From CAZFYZ01 sp964523735 (lineage in GTDB: Bacteria > Armatimonadota > UBA5829): a stretch of 64,000 bases of DNA. Shown in pieces: positions 34,301 to 43,636 of the stretch. The position numbers were made by a program, and so were the translations under genes. The number at the start of each line of letters is the position of its first letter. Position 1 is the stretch's first letter. The stretch is taken from assembly GCA_964523735.1 (NCBI GenBank), contig CAZFYZ010000003.1:22932-86931 (forward strand), in the 5' to 3' direction. The notes beneath the pieces are model-generated. The model was not told where the DNA came from and did not search any database. It saw only the letters and a program-made list of their open reading frames with translations.

Positions 34301-36253
34301 ATGAGAAGACTGGTTCCCTTTCTGATTCTTTCCATCTGGCTCCTGGCTGCCGCGTGTGCATCGTTCGCGCAGGCTGGCGACAAGACGCCTGCTGCCGACG
34401 AAGTGCAGGCCGAGTTCGCGATGCCCATCTACCGCAACCCTTCGAAGGCCGAGCTTACGGTGGTCGTCCCCAAGGCGATGGCCGAACTGCGCGCCGCTTC
34501 GGTCTCCGTTGTCTCTCCCGAGGGTAAGGAGGTCTGGAACGGGAGCTTCAGGCTCTCACCCGGCCGCAACGCCTGTGTCCTGAAGAACATCGGCTCCATT
34601 TCTCCGGGACGCTATATGGCCACGGTCACGGTAGGGAAGACCTCGATGAAGCGCATGCTGCGCATCGAGCGCATCCCCGCAATGTCGCGGCCCACCGGTC
34701 CCATCGGCTTTCGCAAGATCTTCTTCACGCCCGATGACTGGCTCTTCAAATCGATCCGCAACCTCGAGATTCGCTATTCCAAGCCCAAGCTTACGGAGGC
34801 CTACCACTCCTCCAGTCCCGACGTGGTGAACCTCTACGGCTCCTCCTTCGGCCGCACCGTCGACGGCACCTACGTGATCCGGGGTGTTGAGCACCCCTAC
34901 CGCCGCGGCTATCTCTATTCCAGCGAACCCCGTAACTTCACGGTTCAGAGCCCGTCTCCCGATGGCCCATATGTGCCTGTCGAGACCGTGCCTAAGATAG
35001 AACCGTCGAAGGACATCTTCAAGAGTTACCATATCCTCGGATGGGCGGACGGAGGCCGTCAGTATGAGATGTATGACCCCGCCACTCACGGCACCTACGC
35101 CTTGAGCGACATCGGTATCATCCAGAACATAGAGGCCTACGACTTCGGCTGCGTAAAAGCCGGTTATCGCACCTACTGGGTCGTTGCGAATACTTCGTCC
35201 GGCAAAACTGTTTTCCTCCGAAACACGCCGCTCTTCCGCGACGTTCCCCTCTACGGTGGCGACGATTTCGACAATGGCTTCACCACCAACGACAACTTCG
35301 GTAACTCGTGGCTCTCGGAAGATGGCAAAACGCTCTACCTGGCCCGGGGCCAGACCGTACGCCGTTTCGCTCCCTACGACGTGCCTTACGATCTGCTGCC
35401 CAACAGTAGCCGCATACTCACCATCTACAGTACCGCCGACGGCGTCGACTGGCATTACTGCCACTCCATCTCTTCGTGCGGTCCTATCGACGACCCGTTC
35501 TCGCAGCAGTACGGCGCCGACATTCAGTTCCTGCCTGACGCCGGGCTCCATCTCGCTTTCGTCAACGCCTACGACAGCAAGAGCCAGCAGATCTATCTCG
35601 ACCTGAAATACAGCCGCGACGGCATCAATTTCTACGACTTCACCGACCCCGAACCGTTTGCCAAGACCGCCAATCCCTTCGACTGGTACTTTGGCGAGTT
35701 GTTCACCTCACATATTGTCCAGGTCGGCAACCGGTACTATCAGCTTGCCTCCGGCTCCTCGCTACCGCACTATTTCGCCGAGCCCCTGTTCCGCCACAAC
35801 TCGCAGAGCGAGATTACGGCCGAGGATTTCAAGTCCCTCTTCGCCAACCGCCGCTTCGCCGAGAGCCTTCCTTACTTCGAGTCGCTGGGCGGCTGGGAAG
35901 GTTTGGCCAAGCACGCGCGCAACGGCCATTACTCCGTGGGGGTGATGTCCTACCGTGCCGACGGCTGGTTCGGCGTCCGTGCCGGCAGCCGCGAGGGCGT
36001 CTTCGTCACCCGTCCCATCAAGGGAGGCGGCGCGCTCTCCGTCAACGCCTGTGTCGCCAAAGGTGGCCTGCTCTGCATAGAACTGCTGGATGCGAAGGGC
36101 CGTGTGCTCCGCGCCGCCACCATCCGGGGAGACAGCATCAAATCCCCTGTCTTTGCGATGCCGGAAGGCGATTTCTGCCTCCGCGTCACTATGCGCCGCA
36201 CCGACCTCTACACGATGTATATCGAACCGCGACCCCCTGTCGGTCGCAAGTGA
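34301..36253 (+). CDS. Secreted propeller-like protein, possibly GH32/GH43-related
   Basis: The 650-residue protein has a signal peptide (MRRLVPFLILSIWLL, ending near AQA). Its middle part shows blade-like repeats with aromatic motifs (DGVDWHYCHSI; YSRDGINFYDF), reminiscent of five-bladed propellers that bind or cleave glycans. A C-terminal beta-domain starts near YSVGVMSYRADGWFG. No catalytic motif is certain. The track frame runs back into the tRNA, so I use the ATG at 34301. Arg codons are mostly CGC and Ser codons mostly TCC, and the gene sits directly behind a tRNA; both fit horizontal acquisition. Confidence 0.65.
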   Translation: MRRLVPFLILSIWLLAAACASFAQAGDKTPAADEVQAEFAMPIYRNPSKAELTVVVPKAMAELRAASVSVVSPEGKEVWNGSFRLSPGRNACVLKNIGSISPGRYMATVTVGKTSMKRMLRIERIPAMSRPTGPIGFRKIFFTPDDWLFKSIRNLEIRYSKPKLTEAYHSSSPDVVNLYGSSFGRTVDGTYVIRGVEHPYRRGYLYSSEPRNFTVQSPSPDGPYVPVETVPKIEPSKDIFKSYHILGWADGGRQYEMYDPATHGTYALSDIGIIQNIEAYDFGCVKAGYRTYWVVANTSSGKTVFLRNTPLFRDVPLYGGDDFDNGFTTNDNFGNSWLSEDGKTLYLARGQTVRRFAPYDVPYDLLPNSSRILTIYSTADGVDWHYCHSISSCGPIDDPFSQQYGADIQFLPDAGLHLAFVNAYDSKSQQIYLDLKYSRDGINFYDFTDPEPFAKTANPFDWYFGELFTSHIVQVGNRYYQLASGSSLPHYFAEPLFRHNSQSEITAEDFKSLFANRRFAESLPYFESLGGWEGLAKHARNGHYSVGVMSYRADGWFGVRAGSREGVFVTRPIKGGGALSVNACVAKGGLLCIELLDAKGRVLRAATIRGDSIKSPVFAMPEGDFCLRVTMRRTDLYTMYIEPRPPVGRK

Positions 36254-36267
36254 TCGATCCTCACTAA

Positions 36268-36298
36268 CCTGGATTATGCATGAAGTGCATAATCCAGG
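36268..36298. repeat. Perfect 13-bp inverted repeat, likely mobile-element remnant
   Basis: CCTGGATTATGCA (36268-36280) and TGCATAATCCAGG (36286-36298) are exact inverse complements around TGAAG. There is no U-tract. The next 110 bp are clearly AT-richer than the surroundings and end exactly where the truncated VIT gene begins, so this looks like an IS or MITE end. Confidence 0.6.
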
Positions 36299-36408
36299 GC
36301 TCGGAGAGCGAGATTGACTGCCCATCATATACCCATATAGTGTTCTACTGATCTCAAAGCCTTTGTTATTGGAGCATTTGATGAAACACGTGCAGTACAC
36401 AACCTGGT

Positions 36409-36573
36409 GATTGCGGAGCCCGTGGGCATGGGGAAGACATACATCCCCTCGCGATCTACGCCGGTGTCGTTGTGGAAGATCTGGTCCACTTTGGTCGTGC
36501 AGAGCTGGTCCTTGATGGTGACGTCCACGTAGTGATATCTCACCGTGAAGAGCTGGTCCGGGACCAGGATGCC
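36409..36573 (-). pseudogene. VIT-domain gene fragment
   Basis: About 55 codons encode the start of a VIT (inter-alpha-trypsin) domain: GILVPDQLFTVRYHYVDVTI, then TTKVDQIFHND and MYVFPMPTGSAI. In intact VIT-VWA proteins the domain continues, but here the homology stops at 36409 and the frame runs into AT-rich sequence. No signal peptide precedes it. A VWA protein of the same general class runs off the right end of the window. The fragment is a truncated gene. Confidence 0.7.
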
Positions 36574-36717
36574 CGAGTGCTCCGCAGCGCACTCAAGCCG
36601 CTCTGGGGCAGTGAGGACCGTTTCCGCCTCCCGGATCATCGGTCTCGGGACTCTCGGTGGGAGAGTGGAGTTTCTGAAGCTGGAGAACCTGGACCCAGGG
36701 CCCCGATCCTCACTGCA

Positions 36718-36906
36718 ACCCGTCTCTGGCTCCTCGATGAGCACCATTGGGACTCCCACCTCACCGCCCTCTGCCCTGGCTGCGGACACCGATTCGTCGT
36801 CAGAAACGAATGGATCGGGCAGGAGATCACCTGTCCACTCGACGGCTGCGAAGAGCCCCTCAAGCTGAACCCCTTCGTCTGCGACCTGAGCGACTGGCTA
36901 CACTGA
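36718..36906 (+). pseudogene. Zinc-ribbon domain fragment
   Basis: The frame ending at 36906 encodes HHWDSHLTALCPGCGHRF followed by EITCPLDGCEEPLKLNPF. Two CxxC-type knuckles form a zinc ribbon like those in vWA/MoxR conflict-system proteins. No start codon with a ribosome site precedes it, and the upstream codons are antisense to the VIT fragment, so this is either a 5'-truncated gene or a very short protein from a rare start. Confidence 0.45.
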
Positions 36907-36984
36907 GCAAAAGCGGAGGAATCAGCCCGCTCGCGTGCAAGTAGTCAGTAGGCAGGCAGCGCTGGACCTGCGCTGGAGGGAGAG

Positions 36985-38826
36985 ATGGGTAAGCCGCGAG
37001 CAGAGCGCCGGAGAGTCGTATGCCGCCCCGCAAGGTCTGCGTGGCTCAGGGCGATATCGCGGCTGTGGCAGAGATGGCAGTGGCCGGTGGTGCTGGCGCT
37101 GGGGGCACTGGCGTTGGGACTCGGCTGTGTCGGCTTCGGGAAGCTGTTCGCCCGGATCCACGAGCACCGCACGCCACTGGACATCCTCTACCTCTCGATT
37201 CAGCTCTTCGTGCTGGAGTCCGGGTCGGTTGTGGGACCCAAGACGTGGGAACTGGAGGTTGCCCGTATCCTCGCCCCAGCGCTCAGCTTCTGTGCCGCTA
37301 TGGGAGCCCTGGCCGCTATCCTCCACGAGCATTTCCGTGCAATCCGGCTGTGGCGTCTGAGGAACCACGTGATCATCGGAGGTCTGGGCCGGAGGGGCCT
37401 GCTGCTTGCACGCGCATTCGCAGAGTGCGGCGAGCGGGCGGTGGTGATAGAGCAGGACGCCAACGCCCCGTTACTTGACCAGTGCCGCCAGGCGGGTGCG
37501 GAGGTGCTTATCGGCAGCGCGTGCGACGCCGGGACGCTGCGCACCGCGGGAGTGGACCGCGCGCGAAGCCTCATATGCGTCTGCGGCGAGGACGGCGCAA
37601 ACGCCGAGATCGCGGCCAATGCTCGGTCGCTGTGCGTAGAAGCCGGGTCCGTCCTCAGCTGCTTCGTCCACATTACGGAACCCGAGCTGTGCCGTCTTCT
37701 TGGCGAGAGGCAGGTAGAGGCCGCCGGCGAGGCGCGGTTCAGGATGGAGTTCTTCAGCATCTACCAGTCTGGCGCGATGGCGATGCTCAAGCGGCATCCG
37801 ATCCCCGCCGCTTCGCGCCTCTCCTCCGAGGAGCCACCTCATATCTTGCTGGTGGGCCTTGGGCGCATGGGCTGGAGCTTCCTGGCTCACGCGGCAAGGC
37901 AGTGGTGGTCGGCTCACAAAGGAGACGGCGGACGCCTCCGGGTGACCGTCGTGGATCGCCTGGTGGAGGAGAAAACGGAGTCTGTGCAGCTACGGTATCC
38001 TCGCTTAGCGCAGGCTTGCGAGCTCAGGGGGGTACGGGCCGATGTAGGCTCCCCCGGGTTCGACCGGGGCGAGTTTGCGTTCGACGACGAGGGCAAGTGC
38101 GTGATCGACGCTGCCTATGTCTGCCTCGACGACAACGCGCTTGGGCTGACCACCGCTCTGAAGCTGCTCAACCTGACCAGAGCGCACAGGGTTCCCATTG
38201 TCGTTAGGCTGAGCGAGGATGCCGGCCTTGCCGAACTGCTCAAGAGCAACGTCGACGGAGAAGACGGACTCGAGAACCTGCACACGTTCGGGCTGCTGGA
38301 TGTCACATGCCAGCCGGACCTGGTGCTCGGCGGGGTCCACGAGGTCATGGCGCGCGCGGTGCACGAGGGCTACCTCGAGGATCGCCGGAATGCCCACGAC
38401 ACGCCCGAGGGTAACCCCTCGATGGTCTCATGGGAGGATCTACCCGAACGGCTGAGGGAATCGTGTCGCCGCCAAGCCGACCATATCTGGGAGAAGCTCA
38501 GCGCCGTTCGCTGCGGTGTGGCGCCGCTCTCGGACTGGGAGGCGGAGAGCTTCAGGTTTACCAATGACGAGGTGGAGCAGCTGGCACAGATGGAGCACGA
38601 CAGATGGATGGACGATCTGCGTTCCCAGGGCTGGCGCTTTGCCCCGGGAAAGAAGAGCGAGAGGAACAAGACCCACCCCTGCATTCTCCCCTGGGAGCAG
38701 CTTCCCGATGACATCCGAGACATTGACCGCAACGCCGTCCGCTGCATTCCGCACGAACTCACAAGGGCGGGGCTGGAGATCCGGCGCGTGGCGACGGCTG
38801 AGTCAGAGATGAAGGAGACGGTGTGA
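36985..38826 (+). CDS. Two-TM channel-like protein with tandem RCK/TrkA-N domains and C-terminal RyR domain
   Basis: The 613-residue protein has a basic N-terminus, TM1 (about 34-53), a pore-loop-like segment (64-80, ending FVLESG) and TM2 (94-114). The K+ filter TVGYG is absent. Two Rossmann/TrkA-N units follow: GGLGRRG at 132-138 with an acidic strand-2 end (VIEQD), and GLGRMG at 291-296. Residues 531-602 form a RyR domain (EHDRWMDDL, GW, KTHP, LP, DR, GLEIRR) that aligns with the separate RyR protein at 43637. I infer a ligand-gated membrane effector. It faces the TIR operon tail to tail. GGAGGG precedes the ATG. Confidence 0.82.
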   Translation: MGKPRAERRRVVCRPARSAWLRAISRLWQRWQWPVVLALGALALGLGCVGFGKLFARIHEHRTPLDILYLSIQLFVLESGSVVGPKTWELEVARILAPALSFCAAMGALAAILHEHFRAIRLWRLRNHVIIGGLGRRGLLLARAFAECGERAVVIEQDANAPLLDQCRQAGAEVLIGSACDAGTLRTAGVDRARSLICVCGEDGANAEIAANARSLCVEAGSVLSCFVHITEPELCRLLGERQVEAAGEARFRMEFFSIYQSGAMAMLKRHPIPAASRLSSEEPPHILLVGLGRMGWSFLAHAARQWWSAHKGDGGRLRVTVVDRLVEEKTESVQLRYPRLAQACELRGVRADVGSPGFDRGEFAFDDEGKCVIDAAYVCLDDNALGLTTALKLLNLTRAHRVPIVVRLSEDAGLAELLKSNVDGEDGLENLHTFGLLDVTCQPDLVLGGVHEVMARAVHEGYLEDRRNAHDTPEGNPSMVSWEDLPERLRESCRRQADHIWEKLSAVRCGVAPLSDWEAESFRFTNDEVEQLAQMEHDRWMDDLRSQGWRFAPGKKSERNKTHPCILPWEQLPDDIRDIDRNAVRCIPHELTRAGLEIRRVATAESEMKETV

Positions 38827-38830
38827 TTGA

Positions 38831-39227
38831 CCATCAGACAAGCCAGGCTCAAGCGACGGCGCCCTTGGCCGGACATCGCTAGTGCTCTACTGCCTGATCC
38901 GCAGGAAGAACGACAGAGGTGTCGATATCAGCAAGAAGAAACAGGGCTTCTGGGTCTTGGTTTGCGTACGGGAGAGCCTCAAGGATCAGCACGTCGACCC
39001 CGAGGACGTAGAGATCGTTGATGCGGGTGAGTAGCGACAGCCTGGCGATCGGCGTGTGGCACGAGGCGTAACGGGTCAGCCATGACATAGACATATCACC
39101 GTGCGCCATACGTCCGACGGTGGCTCGGATGTTCGAGGAACACGGAAAGCCGTTGAAGAAGAACTACTCAGTGATCAATGAGCTTGCAGACAAGGGCGCA
39201 GCATTCCAACGGCTCGCGTCAGCCGCG
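38831..39227 (+). pseudogene. Remnants of short coding sequences between convergent conflict genes
   Basis: Two coherent short frames remain. GTG 38882 to TAG 39034 gives 50 codons (LYCLIRRKNDRGVDISKKK, ending VEIVDAGE). From 39129 an ATG frame gives MFEEHGKPLKKNYSVINELA and continues only as antisense of the neighbouring gene. Neither has a ribosome site, and I recognise neither. They look like decayed accessory genes. Confidence 0.3.
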
Positions 39228-42200
39228 CTACCCGGAAGCGGTAGTGCGCAGGATGAGGTCCTGGATCATCCACGAGTTAGCAATCTGGAGTTCTGTGAAC
39301 CTGGACGGGGCCAAGCGCTCGAGATACCATTCAATGTCTCTCACGTTGTAGCCAAGGTTCAAGCCACCGACGCGCGCGAACTCCCCGAGAGCTGCTCTGT
39401 AAGCGGAGAAGTCCACTCCGATCAGGTTCAGCACGTGACACATTAGCCAGGTCCACACTACCTGTTCGTTGTCACAGGTGAGGGCCGGACGCAAAGCCTC
39501 CAAGGATGCCTTGGCTGCATCGTACCGGCCAAGCCAGATCTGGACTTCGGCTCGGGACAGACCCGCTCCCGTGTGCGCGGGGTCGCGGCTGATGGCCTCG
39601 CCGTAGTCGGTGACAGCTGCCTCCAGTTCTCCAAGGAGGGCGTGCGCATCCCCTAGTCCGGAGTAGAAGTTGCCGAGAGCCTCCTCGGTACCGCAACTGA
39701 TCGCTCTCGTATAGGCGTCCGCGCCCAACTGGAGAGCTTCCCTCGACGCAGCCGACCTGCCCCAGCGCATAGCGGTCACAGCCAGACGAATGTAAGCGTC
39801 GGCGGCTCCCGAACAGCCCTCGAGGAAATCGCGGCCCCTGGCAACCGCCTCATCTGCCCGCTCCTGTTGGAACATCTGATCAATCTCTGCGAGCCTCAAC
39901 CCGTCCAGGCAGCCGCGAGCCTCTGTCTGCAGATCCCCAACGTCCATATCACAAGCCATCTCCAAGAAGCATTCAGCGACAGCTATGGCCCCAGGCAGGT
40001 CATCCGCCTGGGCACAGTTGGCCACACGGGTGTGGAAGACGGCAACCAGCCATTCCACCTGAGCTTCCATACCGCGGGCGTAGCCGATGCGAGATGAGAT
40101 ACGCAGTGCATCTCGCAGGTGAGACTCCGCCAGACTAAGCTCGCCCAGCCTGTGATAGAGGTTGCCGAGAACGCCGTTCCAATGGCTCTCGTGACGAGCG
40201 TCTCTGGTCTCTCTGGCGATAGCCACAGCTTCGTGGTAGTGCAGGATCGCGCGTTCACGGTGCTCGTGATGCCTTACGTCGGAGATGAGTGCGCTGTAAA
40301 TATTGCCGAGACCGCCATTCCAGATGCCCTCATGGGTTCTCATTCCTGACTCCCGGCTGAAGGCGATTGCTTCCCTGTAGTACTCCTGCGCCTCCTCATA
40401 CCTGCCCTGACCACACAGAGCGTTGGCCAGATCTCCCGCGTTCTCAGACTGAAGTGCCGGGTTCGGGTTAGCCGCCAGGAGTTCCTCGGCCCGACGGTGA
40501 TACGCAAGAGCGCCGTCCAAGTCGCTCATGTAGAACGATATGTCGCCCAGCGCGACCGTGAGCATTATCTCGCACTCGGGGTCCGCCGCCTTGGAAAGCA
40601 GAGGCAGCGCGTCCAAGTAGGCCTGCTTCGCTTCCGACAACTCCGCCAGGTTGCGGCGGACCTTGCCCAAGAGGACGTGGAGGACTATCCTTTGCTTGGG
40701 TGACACGTTCCCGGCCAGGAACCGGCTACACATATCGGCTAGCAGCAGGAAATGCCCCCACCAGTAGAGGCTATCGTATATGCCGGAATCAATGAAAAGA
40801 GCTGTTGCCGACTCTGCCTCGTCGGCAGACAGAAGATGATCCAGTGCCATCAGCTGCGGCTGAATGTCCTCGATCGAAGTTCTGTCGTGCGGTGCGGGAA
40901 CCGGCAGGCTCAGGTAGAACTCCGCCGCTTGTTGGTGAAGCGAGTGCTTGCAGTGCGCGCTTCCATCCTGGGGGATCCGGCTGTAGGCATACTCGCAATC
41001 CAAGGGGTGCATAGCGAACAGACCGCGGTCGCAACTAGCGACGTGGTTCACCCGCAAACGGTTCAGTATCGCCTCCACCGGCAGCGACGGCAGAAGGAAA
41101 CGCACGCCGCCCACAGACACCGGATGCCTGTAGACCGCCAAGACCTCCATTACGCGCCGATCCTCATCAGATGGCAGACTTGTGTAGAGACTGCGTCTAG
41201 GGTCCTCGAGGAACGCCGCGAACCGAGCGTCATCCGCCACGTATGTGCTCAGTGTCCAGGCACGGCCCGACAGAAGAACGCCTATCAGTGTCTCTAGGGT
41301 GCGCGGCACGCACCCACAGCGGCGGACGACCTCCCCCAGAAGCTCATCCGGAGCAGCTTTGGCCCCTAGCGAGCCGTCCGGGTCCAGCTCTCGAAGAAGA
41401 GCCTTTGCCGCTTCGGCAGGCAACCCGGCATCCAATGAGACCTCCTCTCTCAGGCCGACCACACTCCCCTCGACCTCCGGTGAGAGCACCAAGTTGCGCC
41501 GGCTCGTTGCCAGAAGAAGAGCATCGTGCCTGAACTGCAGACACGCCTCGACGAACTGCCGCAGGGGAGCGAATTCCTCCACGACCCGGCCGTCCTCGTC
41601 CAGAATGCTCTCGAAGTTGTCCAGCACGATCAGCCGCCGCCCTCGCTTGAGTGCCTGATTGTACAGCATGTCCAGCCCGTCATCAACCGACCTCTTATTC
41701 GCCCACCTAGCCAGCAGTTTGTCAGATTCGTCCTCGGCGAGGGTGCGAGCGATAAGCTGGACAATTACATCGAGAGAGCGCGACTTTGTCTCGTTGAGCT
41801 GCACGAAGACGATGCTGTCAACACCCTCCCCCGGGTCCTGAACCGGTTGGCTTCCCCAGTCCTGCTCAATGTGCCGGATCAGCTTCGCTACCAGGGCGGT
41901 CTTCCCGGAGCCACCTCGCCCACAGACCAAGACCACGCGGAGCCCTCTGTCATCGAGATGCCCTTGAATCCTGTGTAGTTCCGCGACCCGGTCCTGGAAA
42001 TGCCGTGTCTTGGCCTCCGGCACTGGCCCCACAACTCGCTCCCGGACATCCCGACTCCGGGCTCCTGCTCTGTTCTCGGCCACCACGCTCAGTGAGGCAA
42101 GAACCTCGGCAGCGAGGTTGTCCGGACTGCTGAAGAATCCGACCCACTTGGTCTGCTGGAGTTCCTCTCTCAAGGCCCTGATCCGTTCGCCATCAGCTTC

Positions 42201-42530
42201 ACTGTCACGAAACTTCTCGGGCCACTCGAGGCTCTCGTCGAGAAGAAACACCAGTGTCGGGATGCCGCACTCAACGGCCCTCCGGTACTCCAGTTCAGTA
42301 ATGGAGCGGTCGCGGTCCGGAGGGGGTCTGAAGCCGTACCGCCAGGCGAATAGCCCAACGTAGACATCGCACGATGCTACATCACGCAGGCACTCGTTGA
42401 GTGGCTGCTCATCAGTCGCGGCCTTGTGCTCCATGCACACGATTGTGTGCGGAGTCTTGGAGAGTGCGGATATGACGGCCGCCCGGTGGCGCTCAAGGTC
42501 AGACGATGTGGACGAGATGTATATGCGCAC
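39228..42530 (-). CDS. DUF4062-STAND NTPase-TPR protein
   Basis: The 1100-residue protein starts with a DUF4062 domain (MRIYISSTSSDLERHR, then VYVGLFAWRYG, ITELEYRRA), a TIR/SLOG-like Rossmann fold. A STAND P-loop NTPase follows, with Walker A GRGGSGKT (204-211), Walker B VLDNFE (302-307) and LLLATSR as the sensor strand, then a winged-helix region. From about 540 to 1000 there are TPR-like helical repeats. Proteins of this build are NLR-like sensors that oligomerise on recognising a trigger. It is the last gene of the operon after the TIR protein, 39 bp downstream of it, with a GTG start and GGAGGG upstream. Confidence 0.85.
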   Translation of the reverse strand: MRIYISSTSSDLERHRAAVISALSKTPHTIVCMEHKAATDEQPLNECLRDVASCDVYVGLFAWRYGFRPPPDRDRSITELEYRRAVECGIPTLVFLLDESLEWPEKFRDSEADGERIRALREELQQTKWVGFFSSPDNLAAEVLASLSVVAENRAGARSRDVRERVVGPVPEAKTRHFQDRVAELHRIQGHLDDRGLRVVLVCGRGGSGKTALVAKLIRHIEQDWGSQPVQDPGEGVDSIVFVQLNETKSRSLDVIVQLIARTLAEDESDKLLARWANKRSVDDGLDMLYNQALKRGRRLIVLDNFESILDEDGRVVEEFAPLRQFVEACLQFRHDALLLATSRRNLVLSPEVEGSVVGLREEVSLDAGLPAEAAKALLRELDPDGSLGAKAAPDELLGEVVRRCGCVPRTLETLIGVLLSGRAWTLSTYVADDARFAAFLEDPRRSLYTSLPSDEDRRVMEVLAVYRHPVSVGGVRFLLPSLPVEAILNRLRVNHVASCDRGLFAMHPLDCEYAYSRIPQDGSAHCKHSLHQQAAEFYLSLPVPAPHDRTSIEDIQPQLMALDHLLSADEAESATALFIDSGIYDSLYWWGHFLLLADMCSRFLAGNVSPKQRIVLHVLLGKVRRNLAELSEAKQAYLDALPLLSKAADPECEIMLTVALGDISFYMSDLDGALAYHRRAEELLAANPNPALQSENAGDLANALCGQGRYEEAQEYYREAIAFSRESGMRTHEGIWNGGLGNIYSALISDVRHHEHRERAILHYHEAVAIARETRDARHESHWNGVLGNLYHRLGELSLAESHLRDALRISSRIGYARGMEAQVEWLVAVFHTRVANCAQADDLPGAIAVAECFLEMACDMDVGDLQTEARGCLDGLRLAEIDQMFQQERADEAVARGRDFLEGCSGAADAYIRLAVTAMRWGRSAASREALQLGADAYTRAISCGTEEALGNFYSGLGDAHALLGELEAAVTDYGEAISRDPAHTGAGLSRAEVQIWLGRYDAAKASLEALRPALTCDNEQVVWTWLMCHVLNLIGVDFSAYRAALGEFARVGGLNLGYNVRDIEWYLERLAPSRFTELQIANSWMIQDLILRTTASG

Positions 42531-42569
42531 AGTGAATCCCTCCGAAGAAACGCGCCTTGGTATCTCGGT

Positions 42570-43622
42570 CTATAGCCCCTTGACGATCCCCTCTATCTCA
42601 TCGACGGCCCTTGCCCTCGACGACTCAGGAGTCCAACCGAGATCGGCCAGCTTCTCCGCAAACTCGTCGTCGAACTCCTTAATCTGCCGGGTCACCGTCG
42701 GCGCATGACGGGTGAATATCGTCTGCAGATACCCAGTGCCCAGCCGCGCGACCGCCGACTGTGCCGCAAACCAGTCCCCCACTATGGTCAGGCTCTCCGA
42801 CTGATCCACTTCATTGATCACGACCTGCACGTCCTCGAACGATTGGTCGGTCAGGAATCGCAGCAGCGATTGCAGGCGACACTTGCGCGCGTACTGGCCG
42901 TATCGCTCGAATGGGATGTAAGGATTGATCATGAGACGGCAGCCCGCGGCTGCGGCGTGCTCCCCCAAAGCCAGGCGCTCTTCCCGTTGCAGCTTGTGAA
43001 GGCGTTCGCCGCGGTCTGCGCCGCCATCGCGGTCCCGCCACACTCGGTGCCTTGGCGTCTCCGTCGGCAGGTGAAACGAGCTAAGCGCCCCTCTCTGACG
43101 GACGCAGGCATACTTGCCCATTCCTGTGAGTTTGCGCGCGTAATCCGCCATTAGCTCGGTGCGGTCCTCGTGCAGAAGCGCGCACCGATAGGGGGTATGC
43201 GCTGGGTTGGCGTACTCCGTCACGCGGTGGCGAAACTGGTCATGCTTCAGCTTGTCCGAGAGATCCGCGCCGTCGTCCTGGACCGTCACCGCCTGCAGTT
43301 GCTGTACCATTCCCTCGGGCAGACATGGGTCGCTGTCGCCCCAGACTAGAGGAAGCACCGGCACGCCCATGGCCAGTGCATAGCCTATCTCCTGGTGAAC
43401 CCAGCGGCGCTCGTTTGAGAGGACCGTTATAACCGGCAGAAAGACGTGAGCGTGCTCGATGAGGATCTTGATCTCATCGGTGAAGCCCTTGCCCCATGGC
43501 AAGTGCTTGTCGGACATAGGCTCGAGCCCGTTTGCCTCGAGGGCCGACTCGATCTGGGCGATCTTGCTGTCTTGCGCCTCGTCGTCGTGCGAGTAGCTGA
43601 TGAAGACTCGGTACCGGGTCAT
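42570..43622 (-). CDS. TIR-domain protein (probable NAD-consuming effector)
   Basis: The 350-residue protein begins with a TIR domain: RVFISYSHDD, LPWGKGF, FLPVITVLSNERRW and a conserved Glu E78 in WVHQEIGYAL, the position of the catalytic Glu of TIR NADases. After about residue 135 the protein is novel to me, with a long basic/acidic helix region and then an alpha-beta part (VQVVINEVDQSESL, then WFAAQSAVARLG). The frame reaches 43796, but the ATG at 43622 has AGGAGG upstream and TIR homology begins there. It lies 14 bp after the RyR gene. TIR enzymes cleave NAD or produce cyclic ADP-ribose-type signals. Confidence 0.85.
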   Translation of the reverse strand: MTRYRVFISYSHDDEAQDSKIAQIESALEANGLEPMSDKHLPWGKGFTDEIKILIEHAHVFLPVITVLSNERRWVHQEIGYALAMGVPVLPLVWGDSDPCLPEGMVQQLQAVTVQDDGADLSDKLKHDQFRHRVTEYANPAHTPYRCALLHEDRTELMADYARKLTGMGKYACVRQRGALSSFHLPTETPRHRVWRDRDGGADRGERLHKLQREERLALGEHAAAAGCRLMINPYIPFERYGQYARKCRLQSLLRFLTDQSFEDVQVVINEVDQSESLTIVGDWFAAQSAVARLGTGYLQTIFTRHAPTVTRQIKEFDDEFAEKLADLGWTPESSRARAVDEIEGIVKGL

Positions 43623-43636
43623 AACAACCTCCTGAC

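Noticed and set aside
34556..35551. 331-codon minus-strand frame
   Set aside because: It is antisense to the secreted propeller-like gene and its low-complexity Val/Gly-rich product matches nothing.
39120..39446. 108-codon plus-strand frame
   Set aside because: Only the first 35 codons look like protein; the rest is antisense to the STAND gene. Kept only as part of the remnant entry.
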